Origin: Haloarcula ordinaria
Lineage (GTDB): Archaea; Halobacteriota; Halobacteria; Halobacteriales; Haloarculaceae
Reading direction: 5' to 3'
Length of the DNA stretch: 64,000 nt
Assembly: GCF_029338275.1 (NCBI RefSeq)
Contig: NZ_CP119789.1
Location: forward strand, 1 to 64,000
Positions 1-8,599 of this stretch are shown one piece after another. The notes below the pieces were generated by a model that saw only the letters and a program-made list of their open reading frames with translations, had not been told where the DNA came from and did not search any database. Within the stretch, counting starts at the first letter, position 1. Each line of letters begins with the position of its first letter. The position numbers and the translations under genes are program-made.

Positions 1-1
1 A

Positions 2-154
2 GTCGAAGACGATCGGGAGGGCCTTCCCGCCTGGAAGCAGGCTACTCGGTGGTCGAATCTGGCGGCTTGTCCCTCGCTGGTGTTCGAACTCCGGCTGACC
101 AACCAGAACGGCATCAGGCACGTCGTCCCATCGCAACGGTGTGAGTCGCCGTGA
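2..154 (+). CDS. 3' end of an unidentified gene (partial)
   Basis: This frame is open from the window edge to a TGA at 152-154 and gives about 50 residues ending RCESP. Its stop overlaps the GTG start of the next gene by four bases (GTGA), the usual sign of translational coupling, so the frame is probably real. The visible part carries no recognisable domain. The gene begins outside the window. Confidence 0.5.
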   Translation, partial: VEDDREGLPAWKQATRWSNLAACPSLVFELRLTNQNGIRHVVPSQRCESP

Positions 155-1155
155 ACGTGCGGTGGCTGCTGCGTCCGGAGACACAGCCTCGAGGGCTGAT
201 CTGGAACGACGTCGAAGACCGACCCCGGATGCCGCTCCGAATCTTCGCCGGACTCGCCCTCTGGTGGCTCCTCGGAATCATGATGTCCGGCCTCCTGGGA
301 ACGGTCGTTACCGGCCGGTCACCCTTCTTTGAACTCCGAGGGACTCCGGTTGGCAGTATCGCCGTGACCGCGATCGACCTTGTAGTCGGCGCCATCTCCA
401 CGCCTGTGGCCATCTACCTGGCCGGTCGGTACGTGGATCGCCGGCGGTTCCGCGATTTCGGTTTCCGCGTCAATCGCGCGTGGTGGGCCGACCTCACGTT
501 CGGGTTCGTCCTGGGAGGCGCGTTGATGACGGCCATCTTCGTGGTCCAGTTGGCACTCGGCTGGGTCACAATACGCGGCGTTTTCGTCGTCGGTGGCGTC
601 CCCCACTGGACGTTTCCGTACTGGTTCCTGCTCTCGGTGGGGTCCTACCTCATCGGATCCGTGATCGAAGAACTCCTTCACCGAGGTTTCCTGCTGACGA
701 ACTTCGCCGAGGGGTTCCAGGTCGGGCCAGTCGACGCCCGCGGGGCCGTGGTGGTGGGGATACTACTGACGAGCGGTGTCTTTGCGTTCGCACATGCTAC
801 GGCACCGAACGCGACGGCTATCAGTACGGCGTCGATTGCGCTCGCGGGTGTGTTCCTCGGGCTCGGGTACGCCTTGACTGGGGAACTCGCGCTCCCGATC
901 GGTGTCCACGTCGCGTGGAACTTCTTCGAGGGGAACCTCTACGGATTCCCCATCAGTGGCTCGACGACGACGAGCATCCTCGCAATCGAGCAGCATGGCC
1001 CAGACGTCATGACCGGCGGTGCGTTTGGCCCCGAGGCTGGTCTCCTCGGTGTGGGCGCTATTCTTCTCGGTATCCTCACGACTATCGCTTGGGTGCGATA
1101 TCATCGAGGTGGCTCTGGAATTCAACTGGCAGTCACGAACCGAGAGACTCTGTGA
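151..1155 (+). CDS. CPBP family intramembrane protease (CAAX protease-like)
   Basis: The 334-residue protein has about eight hydrophobic segments. An EELLHRG motif near residue 172 matches the EExxxR signature of CPBP (Abi/CAAX self-immunity) glutamic intramembrane proteases. A later HVAWNFFEGN segment carries the HxxxN part of the fourth motif. The family cleaves substrates within the membrane and in bacteria is often linked to bacteriocin immunity; the substrate here is unknown. The GTG start at 151 was chosen because it overlaps the upstream stop by four bases. The gene lies just outside the mobile-element-rich zone and appears intact. Confidence 0.85.
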   Translation: MNVRWLLRPETQPRGLIWNDVEDRPRMPLRIFAGLALWWLLGIMMSGLLGTVVTGRSPFFELRGTPVGSIAVTAIDLVVGAISTPVAIYLAGRYVDRRRFRDFGFRVNRAWWADLTFGFVLGGALMTAIFVVQLALGWVTIRGVFVVGGVPHWTFPYWFLLSVGSYLIGSVIEELLHRGFLLTNFAEGFQVGPVDARGAVVVGILLTSGVFAFAHATAPNATAISTASIALAGVFLGLGYALTGELALPIGVHVAWNFFEGNLYGFPISGSTTTSILAIEQHGPDVMTGGAFGPEAGLLGVGAILLGILTTIAWVRYHRGGSGIQLAVTNRETL

Positions 1156-1354
1156 AAATAGGCATCAAAATCTGTGGGACCGCCCCATGAATATAGTACT
1201 CAGAGTGGTAAAACCACCAGTGGTTCTGCTGCATACACCCTCTGTATTCAGCACGCACCTTAGAACACTGACCGGAACTGATACAAATCTCGCGGTCACC
1301 ATTCTACCTAATCCGACGACTGCTTCGGTAAGTCTTGGCCGATAACGTGTAGTA

Positions 1355-1375
1355 ACGACTTGTAAAACAAGTCGT
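1355..1375. repeat. Hairpin repeat with ACGACTTGT/ACAAGTCGT arms
   Basis: The two nine-base arms are perfectly complementary around a three-base AAA loop. It lies about 95 bases upstream of the copy A recombinase start, inside the conserved left flank of the unit. Related GTAACGACTT hairpins occur at 34.99 kb (degenerate), 36.26 kb (half), 36.93 kb and 38.81 kb. It could be a terminator or a recombination core site; the sequence cannot decide between them. Confidence 0.5.
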
Positions 1376-1470
1376 AACAGACTCCGCGTTTTTCACTCGA
1401 AACCCGGTGTGCCTTCGCCCCGATCACGCCGTCCGCAGATGCTTTAGTAACGGTTCCTCAAGGAATCGGT

Positions 1471-2064
1471 ATGCGAATCGAAGCGACAGACGGGAACGAA
1501 CACAAGGTCTGGCTCACCGACAGCGAGATCGAAGACCTCCGACGCGCCACCAACAGTCAGCGCGACGACCTCGTCATCCAGCTGGGCGCGTTCGTCGGCC
1601 TCCGCGCCTTCGAGATGCCCCAGGTCCGCCCCGTCGACGTGAAGCAAACCGAGAGCGGCCAGTACCGCCTCCGCGTCGAAGCCGGCAAGGACACCAGCGG
1701 GAAGGGTGGAAAGCCACGCGACGCCTACCTCCCCGACAGCGTCGAGCGCGACCTTCAACGGTTCCAGAACGAGCGCAACATCGCTCCGAAAGACCCTTTA
1801 TCGATCTGTCCCAACCAGGTGTCCGCGCCGTGATCCGCCGGACTGCCCAACGGGCGCTCGGGAGACTGGTGACGAGGACTTCGAGAAGGTGAGCACGCAC
1901 GATCTCCGCCGTCGGTTCGCCCAGCGCCTCCGGTCGACCAGCAAATGAACCCGCGCGTCGTGATGGCTGTCGGCGGCTGGGACAGTTTCGCCGCCATCGA
2001 ACCCTATCTGAACGCTCCGAGCGAGGACGTCATCGATGACGCGTTCGTAGAAGTAGGGCTGTAG
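1471..2064 (+). pseudogene. Tyrosine recombinase (integrase), frameshifted copy A
   Basis: The sequence aligns throughout with the intact 198-residue recombinase at 34307-34903. It starts MRIEATDGNEHKVW and keeps GLRAFEMPQV (first catalytic Arg), HDLRRRFAQ (His-x-x-Arg) and GGWDSFAAIEPYL (Trp and the likely nucleophilic Tyr). Reading it needs frame changes at about 1795, 1855 and 1930. Several substitutions also separate it from the intact copy, so this is a decayed gene rather than one sequencing slip. The family lacks the usual N-terminal core-binding domain. Confidence 0.8.
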
Positions 2065-2224
2065 CTCATCTGGTACTCTGTGCTATTGACGAAAATCGGA
2101 AACGGGCTTTGTTGAATTCCTCATTCCCGGACAGTTTGTTGAGGTCGTGCTGAATACAGAGCGCGAATCGGTCACAAGTGGATGGGCATTATCCCATCGG
2201 CCGGTCAGTCGATACAGTAGCTGA

Positions 2225-2363
2225 GCCTTGTTTAGACGCGTCTGCTGCCCTCGGTTAGTGGCTCTATCCGGTGAACAGAATTCATTCATGAGGGTCTCTC
2301 TTCCTGCTTTCATTCTGTGGATGCAGGCCGTAGTAGACGATATGCACCGCGTCTAAACAAGGC
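2225..2363. repeat. MITE-like element with 16-bp perfect terminal inverted repeats
   Basis: GCCTTGTTTAGACGCG at 2225-2240 is repeated as its exact reverse complement at 2348-2363, bounding a non-coding segment of about 139 bp. Size, perfect termini and lack of coding capacity match a miniature inverted-repeat element. No clear target duplication is visible, and no parent IS with these ends lies in the window. Confidence 0.6.
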
Positions 2364-2747
2364 CCAGTGCGCGTATCGGTCACTGGACGAGACGCCTGAA
2401 TTACCACATTCTGAGGTCCACAACAGGGCATGTACGTTGCACGCGCTGGCCGGACACATGCAAAAGGGGAAAACCAATTGCGAGAGTTGAAAATCACTAC
2501 GGGACACCGATAGCAACGATTGAAACGATTTACATACCGATCGCACTGCAGTCGTGCGATCGGGTGTGCATTGATTTTCAATGGCGACTATGCCCCAATT
2601 TGCTCGACCACTCTGTGCCGAATCAACTACTCTGTAGAATCGCTAACTTAACTAGGGCTGGCCTTCGACTTCAAGAGGCAACGAACTCCCATCGAGACTG
2701 AAGTACGACCTACTGTTTGGAGAATCTGCAAATCGGACGAAAATCGG
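2364..2747. other. Intergenic region downstream of the pilin gene
   Basis: About 380 bases with no credible gene. It contains the hairpin listed at 2537-2563, a moderately AT-rich stretch and a direct run into the end of the pilin gene. The short open frames here have no haloarchaeal composition and no start signals. Confidence 0.4.
2537..2563. terminator. Hairpin, possible terminator
   Basis: CCGATCGCAC and GTGCGATCGG form a perfect ten-base stem with a seven-base loop. It lies about 185 bases beyond the pilin stop on the minus strand. No strong T-run follows, so a terminator role is only a guess. Confidence 0.3.
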
Positions 2748-3473
2748 TCAGGTTACGAACGTAGCAGTCATTACTCTGACTTGTTTCTTGTCCGTCTCGT
2801 ATATCGTTACCGTAATCGTCTCACTGGACCCGATATTCTGATCCGTAAGCCCACTCCCCGTCGCATCTGAAAAGATCAAATCATCCCCCGACGAATCGAA
2901 GTACCGCGCTGCTGAGGTACTCCCACCGGCCGGCTCGTCTTCCACAGTGACGTAGACACGGTCGTCGTGAGCCCGGCTGAATTGGAGGTTCTTAATCGTG
3001 ACTTTTCCATTTATCCGAGCATCGTGCGAGGCTGGATATCCAAAACCCCCGATTGAGGCCTGTGGGTTAGCGCTATTCGGCACGTCGTACTGTGCGATTG
3101 TTCCGGTCGTATCATCCTTCGGGGATTGCCAGATGAGCCGTAGGGTATCGCCGCCTTTGGCATTGACCGTCGCTGAGTCGCCCGCGGTGACATCACCCCC
3201 ACTCCATTCGTTGATACTACCGACCGACGTTTTTTCGAGTGCGGCTCCCGCGAACCGCAACTGGTCGCCGTCAAACGAGTCACCGCTTGCGTGGGTCACC
3301 TGAACGTCACCATTGGCTTGCACCTCAAACTCAAACGTCGCACTTGGAGCGGTACTATCTACGCTCTCTCCGATTCCTAGCGCGAACACAGAGACGACAG
3401 CCCCCAGTATCACCACGATACCCACCATCAGGACGACCGAAATGACTGACGAGACGGCATCCTCGGACCTCAT
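2748..3473 (-). CDS. Archaeal type IV pilin (Pilin_N domain)
   Basis: The preferred start is the ATG at 3473, giving MRSEDAVSSVISVVLMVGIV: a short charged leader followed by one long hydrophobic helix. This is the haloarchaeal pilin N-terminal signature recognised by prepilin peptidase (PibD). The remaining roughly 210 residues form a variable, Gly/Ser/Thr-rich extracellular domain. Such proteins assemble into adhesion pili. An IS6-type element ends about 20 bases upstream of this start and probably cuts the gene off from its native promoter. A GTG at 3491 is in frame but lies within the IS target duplication. Confidence 0.85.
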   Translation of the reverse strand: MRSEDAVSSVISVVLMVGIVVILGAVVSVFALGIGESVDSTAPSATFEFEVQANGDVQVTHASGDSFDGDQLRFAGAALEKTSVGSINEWSGGDVTAGDSATVNAKGGDTLRLIWQSPKDDTTGTIAQYDVPNSANPQASIGGFGYPASHDARINGKVTIKNLQFSRAHDDRVYVTVEDEPAGGSTSAARYFDSSGDDLIFSDATGSGLTDQNIGSSETITVTIYETDKKQVRVMTATFVT

Positions 3474-3494
3474 TAAAGTATCCGGCGTCACGTA

Positions 3495-4190
3495 GGCGGT
3501 GTTTAGTTAAGCGTGAAAAGTGAGGCGGACGGATTTTGTGGTGCCTATGCCAAAAATCAGCCGCCTCAGCGGATGTAGAGACTGGATTGATTTGGATTTT
3601 GTGGAGCGCGAGCGGACACCCGAGCCGGCGATGGCGCTGGGTATCAAATCGCACGTTGCGGGACTCTCGCTGTCGGATACCGTCGAATTACTCGAAGATC
3701 TGGGTGTCCAACGATCGCGGAAAGCAATCCACGATTGGGTTCAGAAAGCCGATTTACAGCCCGAATCCGGTAAATCACCGAATCAGATTGCGCTTGACGA
3801 AACCGTGATTCGGATCAACGATCAGCAATTCTGGCTGTACGCCGCCGCCGATCCGCAGTCGAACGAACTGCTTCACGTCCGGCTCTTTGCGACGACTACG
3901 ACCACCCTCACGGAAATTTTCTTGCACGAACTTCGGCAAAAACACGATGTCGAAACTGCTGTCTTTCTCGTCGATGGCGCTCAACACCTCCAAACTGCGC
4001 TCTCTCGAGCGGGATTCCGATTTCAGATGCGGCGCCACGGAAATCGGAACGCTGTCGAACGAATTTTTCGAGAGTTCAAGCGTCGAACCTCGTCGTTTTC
4101 AAACTGTTTCAGTCACGTCGACCCCGAAACAGCCGAAAATTGGTTGCAGACCTTCGCTCGCTGGCACAATGCTCCAAACTAAACACTACC
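3495..4190 (+). mobile_element. IS6-family insertion sequence with 8-bp target duplication
   Basis: The element is 696 bp. Its left end GGCGGTGTTTAGTTAAG and the reverse complement of its right end, GGTAGTGTTTAGTTTGG, match imperfectly. It is flanked by direct repeats GTCACGTA at 3487-3494 and 4191-4198. An 8-bp duplication is typical of IS6-family transposition. The duplication overlaps the first codons of the longest pilin frame, so it landed immediately upstream of the pilin gene. Confidence 0.85.
3547..4182 (+). CDS. IS6-family transposase
   Basis: The 211-residue DDE transposase starts MPKISRLSGCRDWIDLDFV. Catalytic acidic residues are visible in ALDETVIRI (first Asp), VFLVDGAQ (second Asp) and RNAVERIFREFKRR (Glu), each in typical IS6 context. 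The N-terminal part carries the helix-turn-helix region. The frame is intact, so the copy may be active. It fills almost the whole element and stops eight bases before the right end. The ATG at 3547 is the family-typical start. Confidence 0.9.
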   Translation: MPKISRLSGCRDWIDLDFVERERTPEPAMALGIKSHVAGLSLSDTVELLEDLGVQRSRKAIHDWVQKADLQPESGKSPNQIALDETVIRINDQQFWLYAAADPQSNELLHVRLFATTTTTLTEIFLHELRQKHDVETAVFLVDGAQHLQTALSRAGFRFQMRRHGNRNAVERIFREFKRRTSSFSNCFSHVDPETAENWLQTFARWHNAPN

Positions 4191-4198
4191 GTCACGTA

Positions 4199-4504
4199 CA
4201 CAGCAGAAACTATTTTATTAATTAATCAATCTACCGGTGATAAATGAGACTGTACCGAGCAATGTCTTGACTCCTAATCTGGGAGATACTCTATGCAAGA
4301 TACAGCCTCTGTATCGGTCACGCCGGTACTGACAGATGGCGAGTGGACTCTATGGGCGTGCTGTATTCACAGCGCCAGTCAATCACTGATATTTCGGAAG
4401 TCGATGCGGTGACGAATGGGGACAAAAACAGTCGGTCTGTCGGATGAATTTGCGACGGTGAAATTTACCGTATAGTTATTTGACTACTGAACGTTGGTAG
4501 TGTA
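4199..4504. other. Intergenic region upstream of the broken REC/kinase gene
   Basis: About 300 bases without a gene. It is AT-rich between 4200 and 4260. A TTATTTGA stretch near 4475 could be the TATA element for the gene starting at 4505. A short TGCTGTATTCACAGC segment near 4360 resembles the ends of the recombinase unit, but only weakly. Confidence 0.35.
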
Positions 4505-4569
4505 ATGACGGGTTCGATTCGACTTCTCCACGTCGAGGACGATCTTGAGTTTGCAGATTTGGCTGCGAC

Positions 4570-5496
4570 GGCAGTGGTGAATCGCCAGACGTGGCTTGAT
4601 TTCACGGTTTGAGTGCCTGCTTGATGTTGTGAACCGCACACATCAGGACGAGTTCTCGGAATTCACCGTACCAGGTTCTCGCACGCACGGCGTCGCCGAG
4701 TGTGCGCTTGATCGTCGAGAAGACGGTCTCACACATCGCTCGTTGCCGGTAGCGAGCCCCATCGATCCGCGCGTTGTGCGCGTGATCGATGTGCCGGAAC
4801 TCACGATGTTTGATCAGTGGTCTTACGCCCTCTTCGCGGAGTTTCTCGCGTAAATCCATCCAATCGTAGCCTTTGTCGGCAGCGAGGCTGGCGAGGTCGC
4901 CCGCGTTGCGGAGGGCGACCTGCCAGCCGAGTTGTGTGTCGTGGCGTTTCTCAGTCGTACAGTGAACGTCCAGAATGGCTTGGTTTTCTGTGTCGACGAG
5001 AACAGCGGCTTGAGCGTCTTGACGCGGTAATTCGTCCGACGGCAGTAGTGTTTGCTCGCGTGTTCGCGGTCGAAGAACGTCGCGTCGATGGCGGCGTGAC
5101 CGCTCGGGTCGTGCAGCTGCGCCGAGAGGCGCAGCAGCACTCGCCAGAGTGCTGTCTTGATTCTATCAAACCACTTGACTGGCGTGGAGTGGTCGGGGAG
5201 ATCGGCCGCGTCAAGGCCGATCTCCGCGAGTATTTGTGGCATCTCGCTCAGCAAATCGAGTGCTTCTCGGTAGGATTTCTCCAGGTAAACCCGCAGACAG
5301 TGCAGCGACACCACCGCTCGGCGGCCGCCACCCCTTCGGGGGCGGCGACTTCGCCTCGTTCACCAACAGCATTTTTAGCTAACTGAACGACTTTACTCGT
5401 GAAGCGGGAGATCTTAGACATGAATCATCGACGGTTTCCCGCTTCTTCCTCGTTCTAACGGTCGAAGCCGCCGTCGTCCAGCGATTCACCAGAGCC
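4570..5496 (-). mobile_element. IS5-type insertion sequence with 8-bp target duplication
   Basis: The element is 927 bp. Its left end GGCAGTGGTGAATCGCC matches the reverse complement of its right end, GGCTCTGGTGAATCGCT. It is bordered by direct repeats GCTGCGAC at 4562-4569 and 5497-5504. Removing the element and one repeat restores the REC reading frame across ...DLAATYLERE..., which independently confirms the boundaries. Confidence 0.9.
4602..5421 (-). pseudogene. IS5-type transposase, frameshifted
   Basis: The frame starts MSKISRFTSKVVQLAKNAVGE at 5421 and shows DDE features: HAAIDATFFDREHASKHY (first Asp) and, in the second frame, ADKGYDWMDL (second Asp) and RAMCETVFSTIKR (Glu). One base appears to be missing near 5010, between RVKTLK and AVLVDTENQ. 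Otherwise all catalytic regions are present, so the copy is either recently inactivated or affected by a sequencing indel. Confidence 0.85.
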
Positions 5497-6957
5497 GCTG
5501 CGACATATCTTGAACGTGAGAACGATCGCTTTCGGATCACCACGGTACCCGATGCCAGTGCTGGGCGTGAAATGCTCACCGACGAAGTGTTCGACTGTGT
5601 GGTCTCCGACTACGATTTGCCTGGACAAAACGGAATCGTGTTTCTTCGCACCGTCCGTGAACAATTCCCCGATCTTCCGTTTATTTTGTATACAGGGAAG
5701 GGATCTGAGGAAGTCGCGATGGAGGCCATCTCTGCAGGCGTTACAGACTATCTTCAAAAGAGAGTGGGACTGATCAGTACACCGTCTTAGCCAACCGGAT
5801 CACCAATGCCGTCGAATCGCACCGGTCAGAACAGAAACTGGCCGAACAGAACCGTGACCTCCAGCGGTACAAACAGATGATAAACTCGATGAACGAGGCC
5901 GCCTGTATCTACGACGAGTCCGGACGCTTCGTGGTCGTAAACGAATATCTGGCTAACTGGTACAACACCACCAAAGAACAGCCAAAGGCCAGAAAAGTAG
6001 GTTGATCCCGATTATACGTGATCAGTCTGCCGACAGCGATCCCTACCAGGCCCTTCTTGACGGTCGGCGCGAACAACTGTCGGGGGAAGTCGAAGTCGAA
6101 TTTTCCCACCGAGGAGATGTTGTGTTAGAGTATCGGTTGGTCCGCCTCACTGTAGATGGGGTGCTTGAAGGAATCGTCGGTGTCGCCCGTGATATCACCG
6201 AACACAAAGATCGTGAGCGAAAACTTCGCCGAGAGCGGGACCGTCTTGACGAGTTTGCGGGTGTCGTCAGTCACGACATCCAGAACCCACTGACCGTAGC
6301 GAAAGGTCGTTTAGAGCTCGCAAAAGGAGAGTGTGACAGCGATCATCTTGCTGGACTCGGGACCGCATTAGACCGTATTACGCGAATTACTGAGGATGTC
6401 CTCTGGCTGGCGCGAGAAGGACGAGCCATCGGTGCGGTGGATGCTGTTATGGTGGCCCATACGATAGACAAAGCTTGGGACATTGTCGGAGAGCAGACAG
6501 AGCACGCCGAGTTACACTACGCAGACGAGACGGTTTCCTCACTCTCTGTTGAAGCAGACGATGATCGACTGTGCCAACTCTTCGAAAACCTGTTCGGAAA
6601 CGCGATTAAACACGGTGGAGCAGACACAACGGTCACAGTCGGTGCGCTGGACAATGGCTTCTATATCGAAGACGATGGGCCTGGTATCCCCGAAGAGAGA
6701 CGTACTGACGTGTTTAGCGCCGGCTACTCAACCGACGAGGAAGGAACGGGATTCGGGTTGAGCATCGTCGAGCGGGTGGTCGAAATCACGGATGGGAAAT
6801 CAACCTGACAGAGAGTGCTGAGGGTGGTGCCAGATTCGAGATTACTGGAATTGAACTCACTACTGCATAGACGTTCTGTATCTTGCACGGCAGTTCTGTC
6901 ATAACAGAGGATATCAACAAAGCAGATGTTTCGAAGCGTCGCTGATTCGCGATCGGG

Positions 6958-7143
6958 TTAGAGTTGTGCCTGGTCCACAACGATGTCCCCACAGCGGGGA
7001 CAGAGGAGTCGGTGGCGAGCGGTCGAATCATCGTCGATCCAGTCACCGTCAGCGGGACTTTCATGTTCGCACGTCGGGCAGAAGAGCAGTGTCTTTGCCT
7101 GACGGCAAGTAGGGTCGTTGGAGGAGGGGTCTGTCAGAGTCAT
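6958..7143 (-). CDS. Small zinc-ribbon-like protein
   Basis: The 61-residue protein starts MTLTDPSSNDPTCRQAK and contains CPTCEHESPADGDW and, 20 residues later, CPRCGD, a two-CxxC zinc ribbon. Small proteins of this form are common in haloarchaeal accessory regions; the function is unknown. It is the last member of a minus-strand cluster starting at 8047. The ATG at 7143 is preferred over an in-frame upstream start because the natural-looking sequence begins there. Confidence 0.6.
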   Translation of the reverse strand: MTLTDPSSNDPTCRQAKTLLFCPTCEHESPADGDWIDDDSTARHRLLCPRCGDIVVDQAQL

Positions 7144-7186
7144 ATCCGTGGGGAATGGGTTTGACCGACGGCGGCACACAGGGCGT

Positions 7187-7719
7187 TCAGGACGACGAGC
7201 GCACCAACGACATGCGGCGCTCGATGACGACGTCGTGGCCGTAGTCGCCCCGGCGGTACTGGTCGTAGAGGTTCTCGACAGCCGGGAAGTCAGTCGTCCA
7301 TTCGGTGTAGTGGACGAGATCGCCGACGTTGTAGCACAGTCGCCACTGGCCGTGTGTGGGCGCTGAGCTGGTCGCAGTACGCTCGGAGCCTAGTGCCTGG
7401 GCCATCTTCATCTCACCTCCCGTCGGATGCGTACAGCCTTGGATGCCAGGCGAGCCGAGGTGGCGCAGGTCCTCGTGGGGCACGGCGAACGTCATGAGGT
7501 CCGCGCTGCTGACGGCCATCGCGAGTCTGCGCCGTCGCTCACGGTCACCGATCAATTCCTCGAGGCGCAGACGGTCTCGTCGGCGAGGTCGGCGACGAGG
7601 ACGCCGGTCACTGCCTGGGCGTCCTCGTGGACGGTACAGACGAGCAGCCACGGCTCACTGTCGGCCGTGGTGATCGCGACCGTCTCGCCGACCTCTGGGA
7701 GGGGAGCGTCGGGTGTCAT
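7187..7719 (-). pseudogene. Small conserved accessory protein, probably frameshifted
   Basis: The frame opening MTPDAPLPEVGETVAITTAD at 7719 stops at 7553. A second frame carries on with natural sequence (LEELIGDRERRRRLAMAVSSADLMTFAVPHEDLRHLG ... HGQWRLCYNVGDLVHYTEW) to 7187. A single missing base near 7570 would join them into one protein of about 177 residues. The start overlaps the preceding stop by four bases (ATGA), supporting expression as part of the small-gene cluster. No domain is recognised. Alternatively these are two adjacent genes. Confidence 0.45.
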
Positions 7720-7898
7720 CGGCCACCTCCGACTGCGAACTGAGTGATGGCAGAATACTTATTGGATAGTCTCGCCAACATCGAGAGTGGGCCCTGGTTC
7801 CCGCTCGTGTAGTTGCCCACCAGCTCTCCTTGACCCAGAGTTGATCCCCGCGGGTCTGGGGCCCGTTTCGGCACGACCCCTCTGGTTTCTCGGCTCAT
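7716..7898 (-). CDS. Small hypothetical protein in a coupled cluster
   Basis: The 60-residue frame starts MSRETRGVVPKRAPD. It overlaps both neighbours by four bases (ATGA at each junction), which is the main support for it. The composition is basic rather than acidic, unusual for this host, so it may be a DNA- or RNA-binding peptide or simply a spurious frame. Confidence 0.4.
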   Translation of the reverse strand: MSRETRGVVPKRAPDPRGSTLGQGELVGNYTSGNQGPLSMLARLSNKYSAITQFAVGGGR

Positions 7899-8047
7899 GC
7901 GGCCCCACCTGGTGGCGTTTCAGTCGTCGCTGGACAACTCCGTCCGAGATGGATAGCGAGCGACGCCTGTTCAGGGAGATCGGCACCACAGTACGGGCAG
8001 GCCGTCGCGACGACGACATTCGAGCCTTCGCGTTCTTCGATAGCCAT
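7895..8047 (-). CDS. Small C2H2-like zinc-finger protein
   Basis: The 50-residue protein starts MAIEEREGSNVVVATACPYC. It has CPYCGADLPEQASLAIHLGRSCP, a CxxC plus His/Cys arrangement like a short zinc finger. A GGAGGTG Shine-Dalgarno motif lies just upstream of the ATG at 8047. This is the first gene of the minus-strand cluster running to 6958. Confidence 0.6.
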   Translation of the reverse strand: MAIEEREGSNVVVATACPYCGADLPEQASLAIHLGRSCPATTETPPGGAA

Positions 8048-8079
8048 CACTGCCCACCTCCGTCGGTGACCAGCGGATC

Positions 8080-8347
8080 GTGCCCGACCACGTTCGCCAA
8101 CGACTCACCCAACGCCCGCTGTTCCTCGGCGTCGACGGTGAAGCGGCGGCCCACTACTGGGACGAGCACGAGCGCGCCCTGGTGATCGTCAAGGACACCG
8201 TTGCCGAGAAAGTCGAGCCTGACCGAGATCCCCTTCAAGACGCTGGGGCAGTGGTGCGAGTACACGCGTGAGGAGCGTGGCTGGGCCGTCGGACCGCACG
8301 TCGACGGCTCGCTCGTGGGCGAACTCGTGAGAGGGCCCGACGCATAA
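8080..8347 (+). pseudogene. Small conserved accessory protein, frameshifted
   Basis: The frame starting VPDHVRQRLTQRPLFLGVDGE reads naturally to about 8220. It then has to change frame to continue FKTLGQWCEYTREERGWAVGPHVDGSLVGELVRGPDA, ending at 8347. The two halves look like one small haloarchaeal accessory protein of roughly 88 residues. Its function is unknown. Confidence 0.45.
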
Positions 8348-8358
8348 ACGGTCGTTCC

Positions 8359-8526
8359 ATGGCTGACGCGAATGGCTTCGTCTACGAGTCCATCCGTGGT
8401 CCCAAATGGAAGGTCGAGTTCGACCGACGGAGTGGTGGTGGCTTCGAGCGTGTCGAAGCGGTGTGGACTGGGTGTGGCTGGCGCGTCACCGGGCGGGAAG
8501 TCGTGACGACGATGCGGCGGATCTGA
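8359..8526 (+). CDS. Small hypothetical protein
   Basis: The 55-residue frame starts MADANGFVYESIRGPKWKVE and ends TGREVVTTMRRI. It follows the preceding frame by 11 bases in the same direction. The aromatic/charged pattern (WKVEF, AVWTGCGWRV) suggests a small folded domain. I recognise no family with certainty. Confidence 0.45.
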   Translation: MADANGFVYESIRGPKWKVEFDRRSGGGFERVEAVWTGCGWRVTGREVVTTMRRI

Positions 8527-8599
8527 CCGTTCCGGACCCACGGACTTCATCGAAACTGTCTCGTCCTGAATCGTTTGCTTCGTAGATCAGCGGCCTCTC

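Larger units (their letters stand above)
1241..2163 (+). mobile_element. Small tyrosine-recombinase unit, copy A, with terminal inverted repeats
   Basis: A unit of about 920 bp starts with CTCTGTATTCAGCACG near 1241. It ends with the reverse complement of the same motif at about 2148-2163, roughly 85 bases after the recombinase stop. It contains a single gene of the tyrosine-recombinase type. The 5' flank and gene recur inverted at 34307-35126, and the 3' part recurs at 11.76-12.06 kb. I could not identify a target-site duplication. The boundaries are inferred from the inverted motif and the extent of homology. Confidence 0.55.
4505..6870 (+). pseudogene. REC-PAS-histidine kinase, disrupted by an IS and frameshifts
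   Basis: The gene starts MTGSIRLLHVEDDLEFADLAA and is cut by the IS at 4570-5496. It resumes with ATYLERENDRF and continues through the REC phospho-acceptor region (CVVSDYDLPG), a PAS segment, a HisKA segment (VVSHDIQNPL, His acceptor) and an ATPase domain (LFGNAIKHGG, EDDGPGIP, GTGFGLSIV). Single-base frame changes are needed near 5757 (an A-run), near 5995 and near 6795, ending WEINLTESAEGG...LTTA. This is a standard haloarchaeal hybrid sensor kinase. It is certainly inactive because of the IS. Confidence 0.85.

Noticed and set aside
480..1190. A 236-codon plus-strand open frame overlapping the CPBP gene
   Set aside because: Arg-rich, not acidic, wholly overlapping a well-supported membrane protease; a shadow frame of GC-rich DNA.
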